This document shows positions 31,110-41,749 of a stretch of 64,000 bases of DNA, piece by piece. The notes under the pieces were generated by a model that was given only the letters and a program-made list of their open reading frames with translations, ran no database searches and had not been told where the DNA came from. Numbering within the stretch: position 1 is the stretch's first letter; the number at the start of each line of letters is the position of its first letter. Origin of the DNA: Dugong dugon (Eukaryota; Chordata; Mammalia; Sirenia; Dugongidae); NCBI GenBank assembly GCA_030035585.1, contig CM057465.1, positions 32,692,001 through 32,756,000 on the forward strand, given 5' to 3'. Position numbers and translations under genes: made by a program.

Positions 31110-33371
31110 TACAGCTTCTATAGATTTTAAATGAATAAAATATATTGTTATGAAGAACTTTGTGCCAATACTTTTGACAACTTAAATGAAATGGACAAAT
31201 TCCTTAAAAAAAAAACACAAACTATAAAAGCTCATTTAAAGAAACAGACCATCTGTATAGCTCTATTATTTACTACAGAAATTGAATTTGTAGTTTAAAA
31301 CTTTCCAACAAAGAAACTTGCAGGCCCAGATGGCTTCACTGGTGAACTCTACCAAATGTTTAAGGAAGAAATGTTACTAAATTCTATACAAATTCTTCCA
31401 GAAAATTGTAAAGAAAGGAATTCTTCCCAACTCATTCTACGAGGTCTGCATTATCATAACACTAAAACCAAACAAGGAAAAGAAAACTATAGTCCAATAT
31501 CCCTCCTGATACTAACATCCTCAACAAAATTTTTTCAAATCAAATACAATAATATATAAAAAGGATAGTGCATCATGACCAAGGAAGATTTATCCAAGGA
31601 ATGCAAGGTTAATTTAACATTCAAAAATCAATCACCATAATTCACCATATTAACAAAGTAAAAAACAAAAAGCATCTGATCATCTCAATAGCTGCAGAAA
31701 AAGCAATTGACAGAATCCAACAACCATTACTGAGAAAAATTCTCAGCAAGCTAAGAATAGAAGTAAATTTCTTTAACCTGGCAAAAGGCATCTTTAAAAA
31801 ACTGACAGCTAGCATCATACTTAATGGTGAAAGAATGAACGCCTTCCCCCTAACATCAGGAACAAGACAAGGATATCTATTCTCACTACTTCTATTCAAA
31901 ATTGTACTAGAGGTCCTAGCAAGGACAATAAGGCCAAAGTAAGAAATAAGAGGAACCCAGCATAGAAAGAAAGAAGGAAAATTGTTTTATTTGTAGGAGA
32001 CACTATCATCTATGTAGAAAATCTGATGAAGACTACAAAAACAATACCAGAACAAATAGGTGATTTTACCACGATTTCAGGATACAAGTTCAATATACGA
32101 AAATCAATTATGTTTCTATACACTAGCAATGAACAATCAGAACTGGAAAGTTTTTCAAAAAATACAATACCATGTGTAATAGCATCAAAAAATAAAATAT
32201 GCTTGGGAATAAATCTGACAAAAACCATTAAAGACCTGTACACTGAAATCTGCACAATATTTCTAAGAGGCATTAAAGAAGACCTAAACAAATGGAGAGA
32301 TAACATCATGTTCATGGTCAAAAGTGTGAATATTTTTTAAATGTCCCATTTTCCCCAAAACTGATCTAAAGATTCAGTGCAATCACAATCAAGATCCCAG
32401 CAGGCTTTTTTGTAGAAATTGACAAACTTATCCTAAAATTTATGTGGAAATGCAAAGGACCTAGAATAGCCAAAACAACTTTGAAATAAGAAGAACAAAG
32501 TTGAAGGAGTAACACTGCCTGATTTCAAGGCTGATTTTAAAATTACAGTTGTCAAAACAGTATGGTATTTTGCATAAAGACAGATGCAGATAAATGGAAG
32601 AGAAGTCCAGACATAAACACACCCATGTGTAGACAACTGATTTTCAACAAGGGCACAAAGCAATTAAGTGGTGAAAGAACAACCTTTTCAAAAAATGGTG
32701 CTGGAACAATTGGATATCCATATTGTTTTTTAAAAAAAAAAGAACTTTGAGCCGTATCTTATACCATATATAAAAATTAACTCAAAATGGATCATAGACC
32801 TAAATGTAAAACTTAAGACAATAAAACTTTTAGGAGAAAACATTAGAGAAAACTTTTGTGACTTTGGAAGAGACAAAGATTATTTAGATACCACACCAAA
32901 TGCACAATCCACAAAAACAGGTTCATAAACTGGATTTCATCAAAATTTAAAACTTCTCTTCAAAAGACACCGTTAACAGAATAAGAAAACAAACCACAGG
33001 GTAGAAGAAAATATTTTCAATCACATATTTGATAAAGAACTTATGTCCAGAATATATAAAGAACTCTCAAAACTCAAGAAGCAAACAAACAACCTAATGA
33101 AAAGTGAGCAAGATTTGAAGAGACATTCCACCGTAAGAGATATGTGAATGGCAAAGAAGCACATGAAAAGATGCTCGACATCATTAGCCATTAGGTAAAT
33201 GCAAATTAAAACCACAGTGAAATTCCACTACACATTTATTAAAATGGTTAAAATGAAAAAGACTGACCATACCACATACTGGCAAGGGTGTGAAGTAATT
33301 GGTATTCTCATATACTGCTCATAAATATGTAAAATGGCACGACAACTTTAGAAGACAGCTTGATAGTTCTG
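31110..33371 (+). mobile_element. L1 ORF2 remnant (reverse-transcriptase region)
   Basis: Landmarks in L1 order: CAGGCCCAGATGGCTTCACT, CAACTCATTCTACGAGG, ACCAAGGAAGATTTATCCAA, GGAACAAGACAAGGATATCT (the SGTRQG region), AAATGGATCATAGACCTAAA and GATATGTGAATGGCAAAGA. The catalytic FADD position (31987-32016) reads FVGDT, so the active site is lost in addition to many stops. The copy stops abruptly at 33371, where antisense RTE begins. Its 3' terminus may be the piece at 35022-35090. Confidence 0.85.
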
Positions 33372-34209
33372 ACTAATGATATTGAGCATCTCCATCATCT
33401 CTTTCCACAGATCCAGTCGATTTGATTCCCATGTATTCCCTTTGGCGAGGTCCTCATATATAGTCACCATTTATGTTGTCAAAGAAAGTTTTCCAAGGAA
33501 TACGTCGCTGGTCTTGCAAAATGCTATCACCAAAGCCATATTTTCCAACTACGGATCCTTCTTCTTGGTTTCCAACTTTTGCATTCCAATCACCAGTAAT
33601 TATCAATGCATCTTGATTGCATGTTTGATCCATTTCAGACTGTAGAAGTAAGTAAAAATCTTCAACTTCTTTATCTTTGGCATTACTGGTCTTATCACAG
33701 ACAGTGCTATAGTTCAGGATAGATCTTGAAATGTTCTTTTTGACAGTGAATGCAGCGCCCGTTCCTCTTCAACTTGTCATTCCTGGCATAGTAGACATAC
33801 GATTGTCCGATTCGAAATGGCCAGAACCAATCCATTTCAGCTCACTAATGCCTAGGATATCTATCTTCAAATGTTCCATTTCGTTTTTTAAAACTTCCAA
33901 TTTTCCTAGATCATACTTTGTACATTTTCCATGTTCTGATTATTAATGGATGTTTGCAGCTATTTTTTCTCATTTTGAAGAAACAGCTTACATCAGCAAA
34001 TGAAGGTCCCAAAAGCTTGACTCCATCCACAGCATTAAGGCTGACTCTACTTTGAGGAGGCAGCTCTTGCCCCGTTGTATTTTGAGTGCCTTCCAACATG
34101 AGGGGCTCATCTTCCAGCATTATAGCAGATAATATTTCACTGCTATTCATAAGGTTTTCACTGGCCAGTTTTTTTAGAAGTAGATTGCCAGGTCCTTCTT
34201 CCTAGTCCA
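33372..34209 (-). mobile_element. RTE/BovB LINE, 5' third (endonuclease region)
   Basis: GATATTGAGCATCTCCATCA, ACGGATCCTTCTTCTTGGTT, CTATAGTTCAGGATAGATCT, GGATGTTTGCAGCTATTTTT and GAGGGGCTCATCTTCCAGCA are colinear with 19300-20520 of the full-length copy. The downstream (3') two thirds are missing at 33372. The element continues after the insert at 34210-34922. Frames are broken. Confidence 0.88.
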
Positions 34210-34922
34210 TCAGCACCTAACAACAACAGTGCCACAACCTGGAAATCTTTTCAAAATGACATTCTGATTAATTAAATTCAGTATGAATTAAGCTTATTGT
34301 AAAGATGCTCCCTAGGCTATTTTTTATAAGGACCCTTGTTCCCACCTGTCCAAGTGCAACACTATCATCTTTGCTTATTTTTGCTGTCAATCTGTTAACT
34401 CTTAAGAATAGTGTGCTAAATATTTCATAACCATTTTTTTCCATTTCACTTTATATTACAACTTTTTTATTTGCTGAATGTATTTTGCTGTTATTTTATT
34501 TAGTTTAATAGGTTTTGAATGTTATATAACTGTTGTTTTTTGTCATTTAAACCATTATGTTGTTACTGTTAGTTGCCATGGAGTCAATTCCAAGTCATGG
34601 TGACCCCATGTATATCATAGTAGAACTGCTCCTTAGGGTTTTCAAGCCTCAACTTTTTAAAACAATATTGTCAGGCCTTCCAATCATCATGGAATGATTC
34701 TATTTGCTCTGTGTAATGCTTTTTATATTAAATTTTACCTTTTTTAAATACCACTATTCTTGTTATTTACCATTATATAGTACTTATGTTTCGTTTACAT
34801 TTAGCTATTTTGAACTTTTTTTTTTTCCTGTGTCACTTTATTTTAGGAACAGTCTTTGAAATAAAATGTCATTTGATTTTGTTTCTGACGTAAAGTGTTT
34901 TAACTGGAAAAAAAAAAAAAAA
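34210..34922 (+). mobile_element. Poly(A)-ended insert of unknown origin inside the RTE
   Basis: The sequence between the two parts of the RTE 5' region matches no family I know. It starts with a scrap resembling an RTE/SINE tail (AGCACCTAACAACAACAG), is AT-rich, has AATAAA at 34860-34865 and ends in A15 (34908-34922). The layout resembles a retroposed mRNA 3' UTR. A truncated AfroSINE lies inside it. No coding frame or convincing TSD, and about 35 bp of RTE at the left junction seem to be missing. Confidence 0.5.
34561..34684 (-). mobile_element. AfroSINE, 5'-truncated
   Basis: Antisense: GTTACTGTTAGTTGCCATGG, CATGGTGACCCCATGTATAT, GAACTGCTCCTTAGGGTTTT, TTGTCAGGCCTTCC. The head half is missing. 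It inserted into the poly(A)-ended insert and is therefore younger. Confidence 0.82.
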
Positions 34923-35021
34923 GTGACCCTTCTGGTATTTGAAACACTGGTGGCATAGCCTCAAACATCACAGCAACACGCAAGCCATCACAGTATGACA
35001 AACTAACAAACAGATGAGTGA
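34923..35021 (-). mobile_element. RTE/BovB LINE, 5' terminus
   Basis: GTGACCCTTCTGGTATTTGA, CACTGGTGGCATAGCCTCAA, CACAGCAACACGCAAGCC and ACAGTATGACAAACTAACAA match the 5' end at 20581-20663. It continues the copy at 33372-34209 in the same orientation. Confidence 0.85.
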
Positions 35022-35090
35022 CGGGCACTTTAAACAGGCACAGTTTATCATAGGTCAATCATACTTCAATAAAGCTGCTTTAAAAAATAG
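35022..35090 (+). mobile_element. Old L1 3' terminus
   Basis: CACTTTAAACAGGCACAGTT, ATACTTCAATAAAGCTGCTT and TAAAAAATAG resemble the last bases of an L1M 3' UTR. The likely parent is the L1 at 31110-33371. Confidence 0.6.
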
Positions 35091-35821
35091 TTATGAGAGA
35101 GAAATAAAAAACGCTTTAATTTGTCTTTAAGTGAGTCCATTTACAAATTTGGTTATTAAATGCTATTACAAATTTCTTGTAATATTATTCATAAATGCTA
35201 ATGGCATACCACTCCATCAGAACACCATGACTGGGAATGGCTCCTCTAATGTATGTCTTGAATGGATGTTACAAGAAGTTAAGAAAGAACCACTGGTCAC
35301 CCTGGTAGTCGGTGGAGCAGCTGGAAATGGAATTGCCTGGGTACTTTGGCTTCAGGCTTGACCACATACTTGGAGTACATTTCAACGGGGCCAGAATTTC
35401 AAGAAAATACAAACTCAGGTGAGAAGAGGCAGAAACAGTTCTGAGCATTGGTTGGAAAATTTCACAGAAAAATATCCAGTGCCTGAAGCGTTTGCTGCTT
35501 CTACAGTCTCTCATCCCATACCACCCCTCACTTTTCCCCCTAAGAGGACTGGTCAGGACAACTGACATCCCTCTGAAAAGTCAGCGTAAGGCAGGGAAAG
35601 GGCACCATTTGGAAACTTTCCAAGGCTGAAGTTGCTGCACAGAAGTGCAGACACACAACTGGAGCCTGGCAGAGACAGCGTTGGGTGGAAGGATGGAGGG
35701 ATTGATATAAAAGATTGTGCTCACCACTTTCTGTCTCTATTCAAATCAGTTTAGTTTATAAAGAAAGAAATTGAACAAAACAAATCACTTCCTGGAAAAA
35801 AAGTGTCATGTTTATCAAAAT
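35091..35821. other. Unassigned sequence
   Basis: Includes open frames at 35131-35361 (+) and 35269-35568 (-) with no recognised domain. Nothing else identified. Confidence 0.5.
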
Positions 35822-35946
35822 GTGGCAGTGTATCTGACAAAGTTCTGCTGCTATTCGTAAGGTTTTCACTGGCCAAATTTTTTAGAAGTAGATCACCAGG
35901 TCATTCTTCCTAGTGTGTCTTAGTCTTGAAGCTCCACTGAAGCTTC
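35822..35946 (-). mobile_element. RTE/BovB LINE, internal 5'-region scrap
   Basis: ATCTGACAAAGTTCTGCTGC, AGGTTTTCACTGGCC, GAAGTAGATCACCAGGTCAT and GTCTTAGTCTTGAAGCTCCA match part of the RTE 5' region (compare 20430-20560). Neither the 5' nor the 3' terminus is present, so it is a deletion remnant. Confidence 0.8.
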
Positions 35947-36309
35947 CTTTATTAAAACATGAACCAGGTAACTGGTCAAATAGTTTATTTTAAATGAAAA
36001 GTAGCTCACACACATATTTGATTGGCTTATATCTCTACAGAATATATGATTTCTCCTTTTTTCCTGTTATTTTGTTGGTGGGAGTGTACATACACACATG
36101 TATAACCAGTACTGAATTTGTTCAGAGTGTGAATAAACTATAATGAAACTATAGTAGGAGTCCCTTTCCTCAGAAGACACTAAGGATATGGCTGGACATA
36201 GAGAGTGAAGATAAATACAGATAATTGTGTAGAATAATGGAGAGCTGGCCCTGAAAATAAATAACTATGCTTTGTACATTTTTTGTTTTAACTAGCACGT
36301 GCTTTATTT

Positions 36310-36562
36310 AGGTTCCAAGGTGGCACAAACAGTTTGCGCTCAACTACTAACCTATAGGATCGCTATGAGTCAGAATTGACTAGATGGCAATGGGTTTGGT
36401 TTGCACTAACCTAAAGGATGGCAGTTCAAACCCACTCAGTGGTACTGCAAAAAAAAGGCCTGGCGATTTGCTTCAGATTATAGCCATGAAAATCCTGTGG
36501 AGAAGTTATTCTCTGCAACACACGGGGTCACCATGAGTCAGAATTGACTCAACAGCAATGAG
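36310..36562 (+). mobile_element. AfroSINE (GGTTCC/TCACCATGAG subtype), interrupted
   Basis: Head AGGTTCCAAGGTGGCACAAA, GCGCTCAACTACTAACC, a break, then CTAAAGGATGGCAGTTCAAA, GGCCTGGCGATTTGCTTCAG, CACGGGGTCACCATGAGTCA and a T-rich end. It contains a 50-bp insertion at 36355-36404. Confidence 0.85.
36355..36404 (+). mobile_element. Tail-only AfroSINE inserted in an AfroSINE
   Basis: TAGGATCGCTATGAGTCAGA, ATTGACTAGATGGCAATGGG and TTTGGTTTG are the last 50 bp of the other AfroSINE subtype. ACTAACCTA flanks it exactly at 36346-36354 and 36405-36413, so this is a real 5'-truncated insertion. Confidence 0.85.
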
Positions 36563-38618
36563 TTTATTTTTTTTGTTTGTTTTGTTTTATTTATTGCAAC
36601 CAACATTCTTATTCCCTTACACCAACTGCACCTACAAATTGATGTTACTCATTTTCTGTAAACACACAATTTTTATTTCCCCAGGATTTCTATGGTTGTG
36701 ACAGTTTTATAGTTACCCAACTCATCCTGGCTCTTTAAGTACCAAAACCTACTTTAAGGAAAAACCAGGGAAATAGTTAACTTGCCTAAATCCTTACTCC
36801 TTAATTTTTAGTTGTTCTCATAAATAAAAGTACAGTAAAGTCAGACAGTTTATCCTGCATTATAGCATGACAAACATGGATTGAGTGTAGATTCTGGTGA
36901 TTACATTTCTGGCTTTACAGAATTCCACAGACATTATAAGCAGAACACAATGTTCCTTTGTTAAAAGAACATATGCTTTCTTTAGAACATTTAGCAATCT
37001 TTGAACTGATTCATGAGATTTTGCTGTTCCTTAGAACACTTAAACCTACTCATCCAAAATAATATTAATAAAAGCTTAGCACACTTAGCACACTTAAACG
37101 TCCTCATCTTAAATAATATCACTAAGAGCTATCATCCATGGCTTGCTTATTATTATTAAATATTCTGTTAAGTAGTCTTACCTAATCATCACATTGTTCC
37201 GCTAACAATTATATGGGAATAGCTTTTATTATTTCCATTTTTACAGAAGAAGAAACTGAAGTATAGAGGTATCAAATAACTGTCTAATTCCATACAGTCA
37301 GTAAGTGGTGGTGCTGAACTTGAACTGAAGACTAATTCCAGACCTGTAGTTTGAGCTTTTAATAACAATTCATGCTGCTCTGAACCATCAGACCATTAAT
37401 TTGTAAGCTAACTTTTCAATGTGCAAAACTGAGCTAAATTCTCAAACAAATCTATTTCAATTTCAAGTGTTTTAATCCAATAGAAGACGTATCTCTTTCC
37501 CAATTTGTAAAATATTTGTGCTGATTTCTATCTATTTCCATTGCCTTTAGATATTTGTATAACTTAGTTCCAGCACCTTTGGGGCACACAGTAAAATACC
37601 TCTGAGCAATCAAAGACAATGCTTATTCATTAGAAATTGAATGACTTTCTTAAACGTCATTTACAGTAGTAATAGTAATAAAAAATTTTCATTAAGCCTC
37701 ACACCTAACAGTATATGTTTTCCAAGTTCCCTGATGGACAGTCTAAACAACGTAATACGGCATACAATAAAATGGAAGACAGGTATTTTTCTACTATGTA
37801 ATTCTAGTAGCTGACATGTTACTGCCAGACACATTACGAACACAGTAACTGCCAAAATACCTAGTTCCTTTGCAAATCAACTTCTATTGCCTGTGGTGCC
37901 ACTTTAGTTTTGTTAACAAAATTGGAAATTATGTAAGTAAAAAGAAGAATATATGATAATAACGTATAAAATGTCAGATTAACACCACCAATAGAATACG
38001 TAGTGATTGAAAATGTAATTGCTTTTACAAGGCAAGCTTATATTTCCTAACCACATTAGAAAACATGTATGTACCTCAACTTGTTTCATATTGACCTGAA
38101 AGATACAGATAACTGCCTGGAGAGTAAAGAAGAAGAATATATTCAAATTAGGAGGCCTGATAGAGGGTAAACAGATCTCTCTATCAATGTACACTTAAGT
38201 TATAGAGTTTTAGGTTTGGTTTTTTCGAGTTTTGCGCAATGTAAAAATTAAGTCACAGAGTTTTGGGGTTGAGGTTTTGGGGTTTTTTTCCCTCAACGGC
38301 TCTATCTTCTGTCCCCACTAATGCTGAACACTGTTGGTATTGGCAGCCCGGCATTTTCTCTCTCAAGAGGAGAAATGTGATATAGTTGGCACGCCAACTC
38401 AGCCTGTAGATTTTCTAAATTCCAACTGAGGCATGCTGTCTATGCTGGGCTTCAGTAATGTGAACTGTTATCAAGTAGGAAGTAAGAAAAAACATGGGGC
38501 TAAGTTCACTTTAGGCCACTGATTTCTCTGAATCCCTGTTCCCAGAAAAGGTATAATATAAGGCAACTCTAGTCTTTATTTTTCTCAGGAGTCTTATTTG
38601 AATTTATCCTTGCATTTC
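36563..38618. other. Mostly unassigned, AT-rich
   Basis: Apart from the MIR at 37140-37365 I recognise no family. A 32-base segment at 38145-38176 resembles 8809-8840. No gene seen. Confidence 0.5.
37140..37365 (-). mobile_element. MIR SINE, antisense
   Basis: CTAATCATCACATTGTTCCG, TTTTTACAGAAGAAGAAACT, GTAAGTGGTGGTGCTGAACT and TTGAACTGAAGACTAATTCC follow the antisense MIR order. Confidence 0.72.
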
Positions 38619-38630
38619 TCCTTGACTACT

Positions 38631-38840
38631 TAAAAAAAAAACCCACTGCCACTGAGTCGATTCTAACTCATAGCAACCCTATAGGACAGAGTAGAACTGC
38701 CTCCGTAGGGTTTCTAAGGCTGTAAATCTTTACAGAAGCACACCACCACATCTTTCTCCCGTGGAGTGGCTGGTGGGTTTGAACCACCAACCTTTTGGTC
38801 AGCAGCCAAGCACTTTAACCACTGTACCACCAGGACTCCT
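38631..38840 (-). mobile_element. AfroSINE, full length, exact 12-bp TSD
   Basis: Antisense: A-rich then CCCACTGCCACTGAGTCGAT, TAGAACTGCCTCCGTAGGG, TGTAAATCTTTACAGAAGCA, CCAACCTTTTGGTCAGCAGC, CCACCAGGACTCCT. TCCTTGACTACT flanks it at 38619-38630 and 38841-38852. Confidence 0.94.
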
Positions 38841-38852
38841 TCCTTGACTACT

Positions 38853-39564
38853 AAGCAACGTGAAATCAGCAAAATTCTCTGCAATGTCTTCTGCATCATA
38901 TACATAAAGCTTTTGAATGCCTGTACACTTGCTTTATTGAGACAATCTGAGGAATTAGAAACGGAATGTTAAATTCGTGAATATCATGAATTGGAAGCCT
39001 CATTTCACAAAGGTCTAGGGTAGCTTCAGAACATTCAGTGTGCGCTGTCCTGAGAAATCACTGGGCCTATGTACCCATCTTTCAGCTGAGGCTTAAGCCA
39101 TCATCTTACAATGCCTCTCCTGGGTTACGATTCTCAGTGACTCCAAGTCTTTTCATGCTGCAGTTAAACATGCAAACGCCCATGATGAAGGAGCAGAATT
39201 TAGCAGAGTCAATCAGATCCCAAAGGTTAGAAAAAAAGTCACACCGAGATTAACCGCCTCAGAAACACTGAGCAGAACAACAGGGTTTTGGACTGGAAAT
39301 TAGAAAACTTTCATTTTAATATCATTTGCCAAATGTATTAGAAGGAGTGAGAGGTCAGGTAACGTGTTCCTTTCAAGCGTTTATAAATAAAATTTCTAGA
39401 TTATTTTTTCCTAGTGTTCTCTAGAATTTGGGCTCAAATATATGTGCTCTTTTAAGCTCGTCTATACAACTAGGTTTAAAAAAATTGAGGACTTTTGTTT
39501 TACTGTCCTGCGTGACGTCTGATTTATAAAATGAAATGTTATTTTCCTGAATGAAATGACAACA
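38853..39564. other. Unassigned sequence
   Basis: No family or gene recognised. Confidence 0.5.
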
Positions 39565-39710
39565 GTAATAGCAATCACCATTCATTGAGGACTTAGCACT
39601 TGCCAAGCATGAATCTAAACACTTTATATACATTAACAACCTTACGAGGTAGTTACGAATTTCACCATTTCACAGATGAGGAGACTGAGGCACAGAGGGA
39701 GTAGCAATGT
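39565..39710 (-). mobile_element. MIR SINE, antisense
   Basis: CACCATTCATTGAGGACTTA, CATTAACAACCTTACGAGGT and CACAGATGAGGAGACTGAGG give a clear antisense MIR. Confidence 0.8.
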
Positions 39711-39904
39711 CCTCCTCCCCTGTCAGTGCCTTGGTCAAACAAACATCTTCTCTAAGAAGCCTTTTGCCTATGACCTTGCTTCCGCCGCCCAGCCTTCCTT
39801 CATCGCTCTTTTCCCAAGTGTAAAGTGTAATCCAAAAGCTAGTAACTGTAATAAATAGACCTTCCGGCTAACCAGAGTCAAGTGGCATGGAGAAGGTAGA
39901 CAGA

Positions 39905-40135
39905 AACTCACTTCTCTTGAGCACCCACTGCAGACCAGGCACTCTGCAAGCACCTCATGTACATTATCTCCCAACCCTGGGAAGTGTAGGTACCGTTATC
40001 CAACTTTATAAATGAGAAAGTCAAACTTCAGGTGGTTGAGCAACTCATCCAAAGCCATCTGTAAAGGGCCAAACTGGGAACCGGTGCCTTCTATTTTTGG
40101 TTTCAAAACCCATGATCTTTTCACCCTGCTGCCTT
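39905..40135 (-). mobile_element. MIR SINE, antisense
   Basis: GAGCACCCACTGCAGACCAG, ACCTCATGTACATTATCTCC, AACTTTATAAATGAGAAAGT and CTGGGAACCGGTGCCTTCTA follow the antisense MIR order. Confidence 0.75.
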
Positions 40136-40316
40136 TGAATACTAGTTGTTATTGCACAAAATTATCTGGAAGCTTGATTTTCTGGTTAAAAGTCTGGCTA
40201 TCAAGATCCAGAAAAACTTTGAATATTTGTTATAATCTATTGGCATCTACTGGCATCTGAGTGTATGAGACTGAGTTAGTCCTTTTAGTTCCAGTTTAAT
40301 CGGGGCCCATAAATAA

Positions 40317-40660
40317 TGACGCTAGTGACTGAATGGTAGAATTTTCACCTTCCACACAAGAGACCCAGGTTCAAGTCCCAGCCAGTGCATCTCATGCGCA
40401 GCTGCCACCCACCCCTCCGTGGAAGCTTGTGGGTGGCTATGCTGCTGAACAGATTTCAGTGGAGCTTCCCAACTAAAACGGACTAGGAAGAAAGACTGGC
40501 CATCTATTTCTGAAAATCAGCTAACGCAAACCCTATGGATCACAGCAGTCCGATCCACAACCTATCATGGAGATGACGCAGGGCTGGGCAGCATTTCATT
40601 CTGTTGTGCATGGGGTCACCATGAGTGGGAAGTCGACTCAACAGCCGCTAACAACAACAA
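40317..40660 (+). mobile_element. tRNA-Gly-headed SINE, full length
   Basis: Three parts. (1) A head folding like tRNA-Gly: A-box TGACTGAATGG (40326-40336), GGTAGAATTTTCACC, an anticodon position reading TCC, B-box GGTTCAAGTCC (40368-40378), CAGCCAGTGCA. (2) An RTE 5'-region body: GCTGCTGAACAGATTTCAGT, GGACTAGGAAGAAAGACTGG, AACCCTATGGATCACAGC. (3) An RTE 3' end: GGCAGCATTTCATTCTGTTG, GGTCACCATGAGTGGGAAGT, GCTAACAACAACAA. ATAAATAA flanks it exactly at 40309-40316 and 40661-40668. A-to-B-box spacing suits an RNA polymerase III promoter. Confidence 0.88.
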
Positions 40661-40671
40661 ATAAATAAAAG

Positions 40672-41103
40672 CACTCTTCCCCGCCCAAGCTCAGAACCTA
40701 CAGAGGGACGGTCACAGGCCTGAAAGCTGTGGAGATCATGTCACATTTATTACTGACAGAAGTGGGACTGAAGGGTGTGTCTTAGCTCTGTGCTACCTCC
40801 GTATACAACCTTATCCCCTCGTCATTAGCATAATCCAACATCCACAGGTCTTTCTCACGACAGCAACTTACCTTGTGGTAGAGGGCAGATGAGAATGCAC
40901 CCTTTTATTGGGCAGGCAGATAGGAATGAGGCAGACACGTAGGAGCTTAGCTGAGCATGCTCATTTCTCATTAATCAGCTACGTCCTCACTGATGAGGGT
41001 GAGAGATGAGGCCAAGATAGCCTGGCAGTGCTCCTCCCCAAATATGCCTTCCTTCCTAGGACGTGGAGGAAATTTCCTGTCCCTCTATAGAACCATGACA
41101 ATT
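40672..41103 (-). mobile_element. Possible LTR of an endogenous retrovirus
   Basis: On the minus strand the block starts TGTCATGGTTCTATAGAGGG, has GAGCATGCTCAGCTAAGCTC, a TATA/poly(A)-like CCCAATAAAAGGG, and a second signal AGTAATAAATGTGACATG, with a GC-rich end. The layout is like a U3-R-U5 unit. There is only one copy, with no TSD, no internal sequence and no family name, so this stays tentative. Confidence 0.35.
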
Positions 41104-41517
41104 GGGGAATAGAGCTATTTTTGGTTTTTGTTTCTTGTTTTGTACGTGTGTGTGCGTGTGTGTATTCTACTTTCTAAATGGAGGACAGAAGAGTCTGTTC
41201 TGGAAATCTGTGCTGAGAATTGATTTACTCTTATATTTATGCTAATGGGAAATAGCTAAAAGATAAAGCTTAGAACATGATATACAGATGCTTGAAGACT
41301 CTGTTCACTTTATCAGCTTAATTTGAGAATGACTCCTGCCCTCAAAGGCAAGTTTCTTAAAGGACATCTAAGAATTCAGACCAATTATGTCCTTGTCTAT
41401 ACCGATGTGATATGTGAATAAACTTTTTCTGAACCAGCCAACTTCCCTTTAGCCAACTGAGCCTGTGGTCATAGGTGGCTGTATCTCATGGCATTGTAGA
41501 AATGTCAGTCAAGAAAT
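41104..41517. other. Unassigned sequence with a GT microsatellite
   Basis: A short (GT)n at about 41143-41164. Otherwise no family or gene recognised. Confidence 0.5.
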
Positions 41518-41713
41518 GTTGTTGGGTGCCATCAAGTTGATTCTGACTCATGGTGACCCATAAGACAGAGTAGAACTTCCCCCATAGGATTTTCTTAACT
41601 GTAATTTTTACGGAAGCTGATCACCGGGCATTTCTTCCACAGCACCACTGGGTGGGTTCGAACCACCAACCTTTAGGTTAGTAGTCCAGCACAAACTGTG
41701 CCATCCAGGAACC
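41518..41713 (-). mobile_element. AfroSINE, full length
   Basis: Antisense: GTTGTTGGGTGCCATCAAGT, GAACTTCCCCCATAGG, TGTAATTTTTACGGAAGCTG, GGTGGGTTCGAACCACCAAC (the B-box here is intact as GGTTCGAACCC on the minus strand), CCATCCAGGAACC. One of the better preserved heads in the window. Confidence 0.9.
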
Positions 41714-41749
41714 TTTGGATGATGAGAAGGGGAAGCAATATGAAGCTCT

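Noticed and set aside
35131-35568. Exon candidate in overlapping frames near 35.3 kb
   Set aside because: The frames are on opposite strands and share no domain, and I could not identify a credible pair of splice sites that preserves a frame.
40317-40390. Possible tRNA-Gly gene
   Set aside because: The A and B boxes and tRNA-like order are present, but stem pairing is degraded and the segment is fused to a SINE body with a TSD, so it is the head of a SINE.
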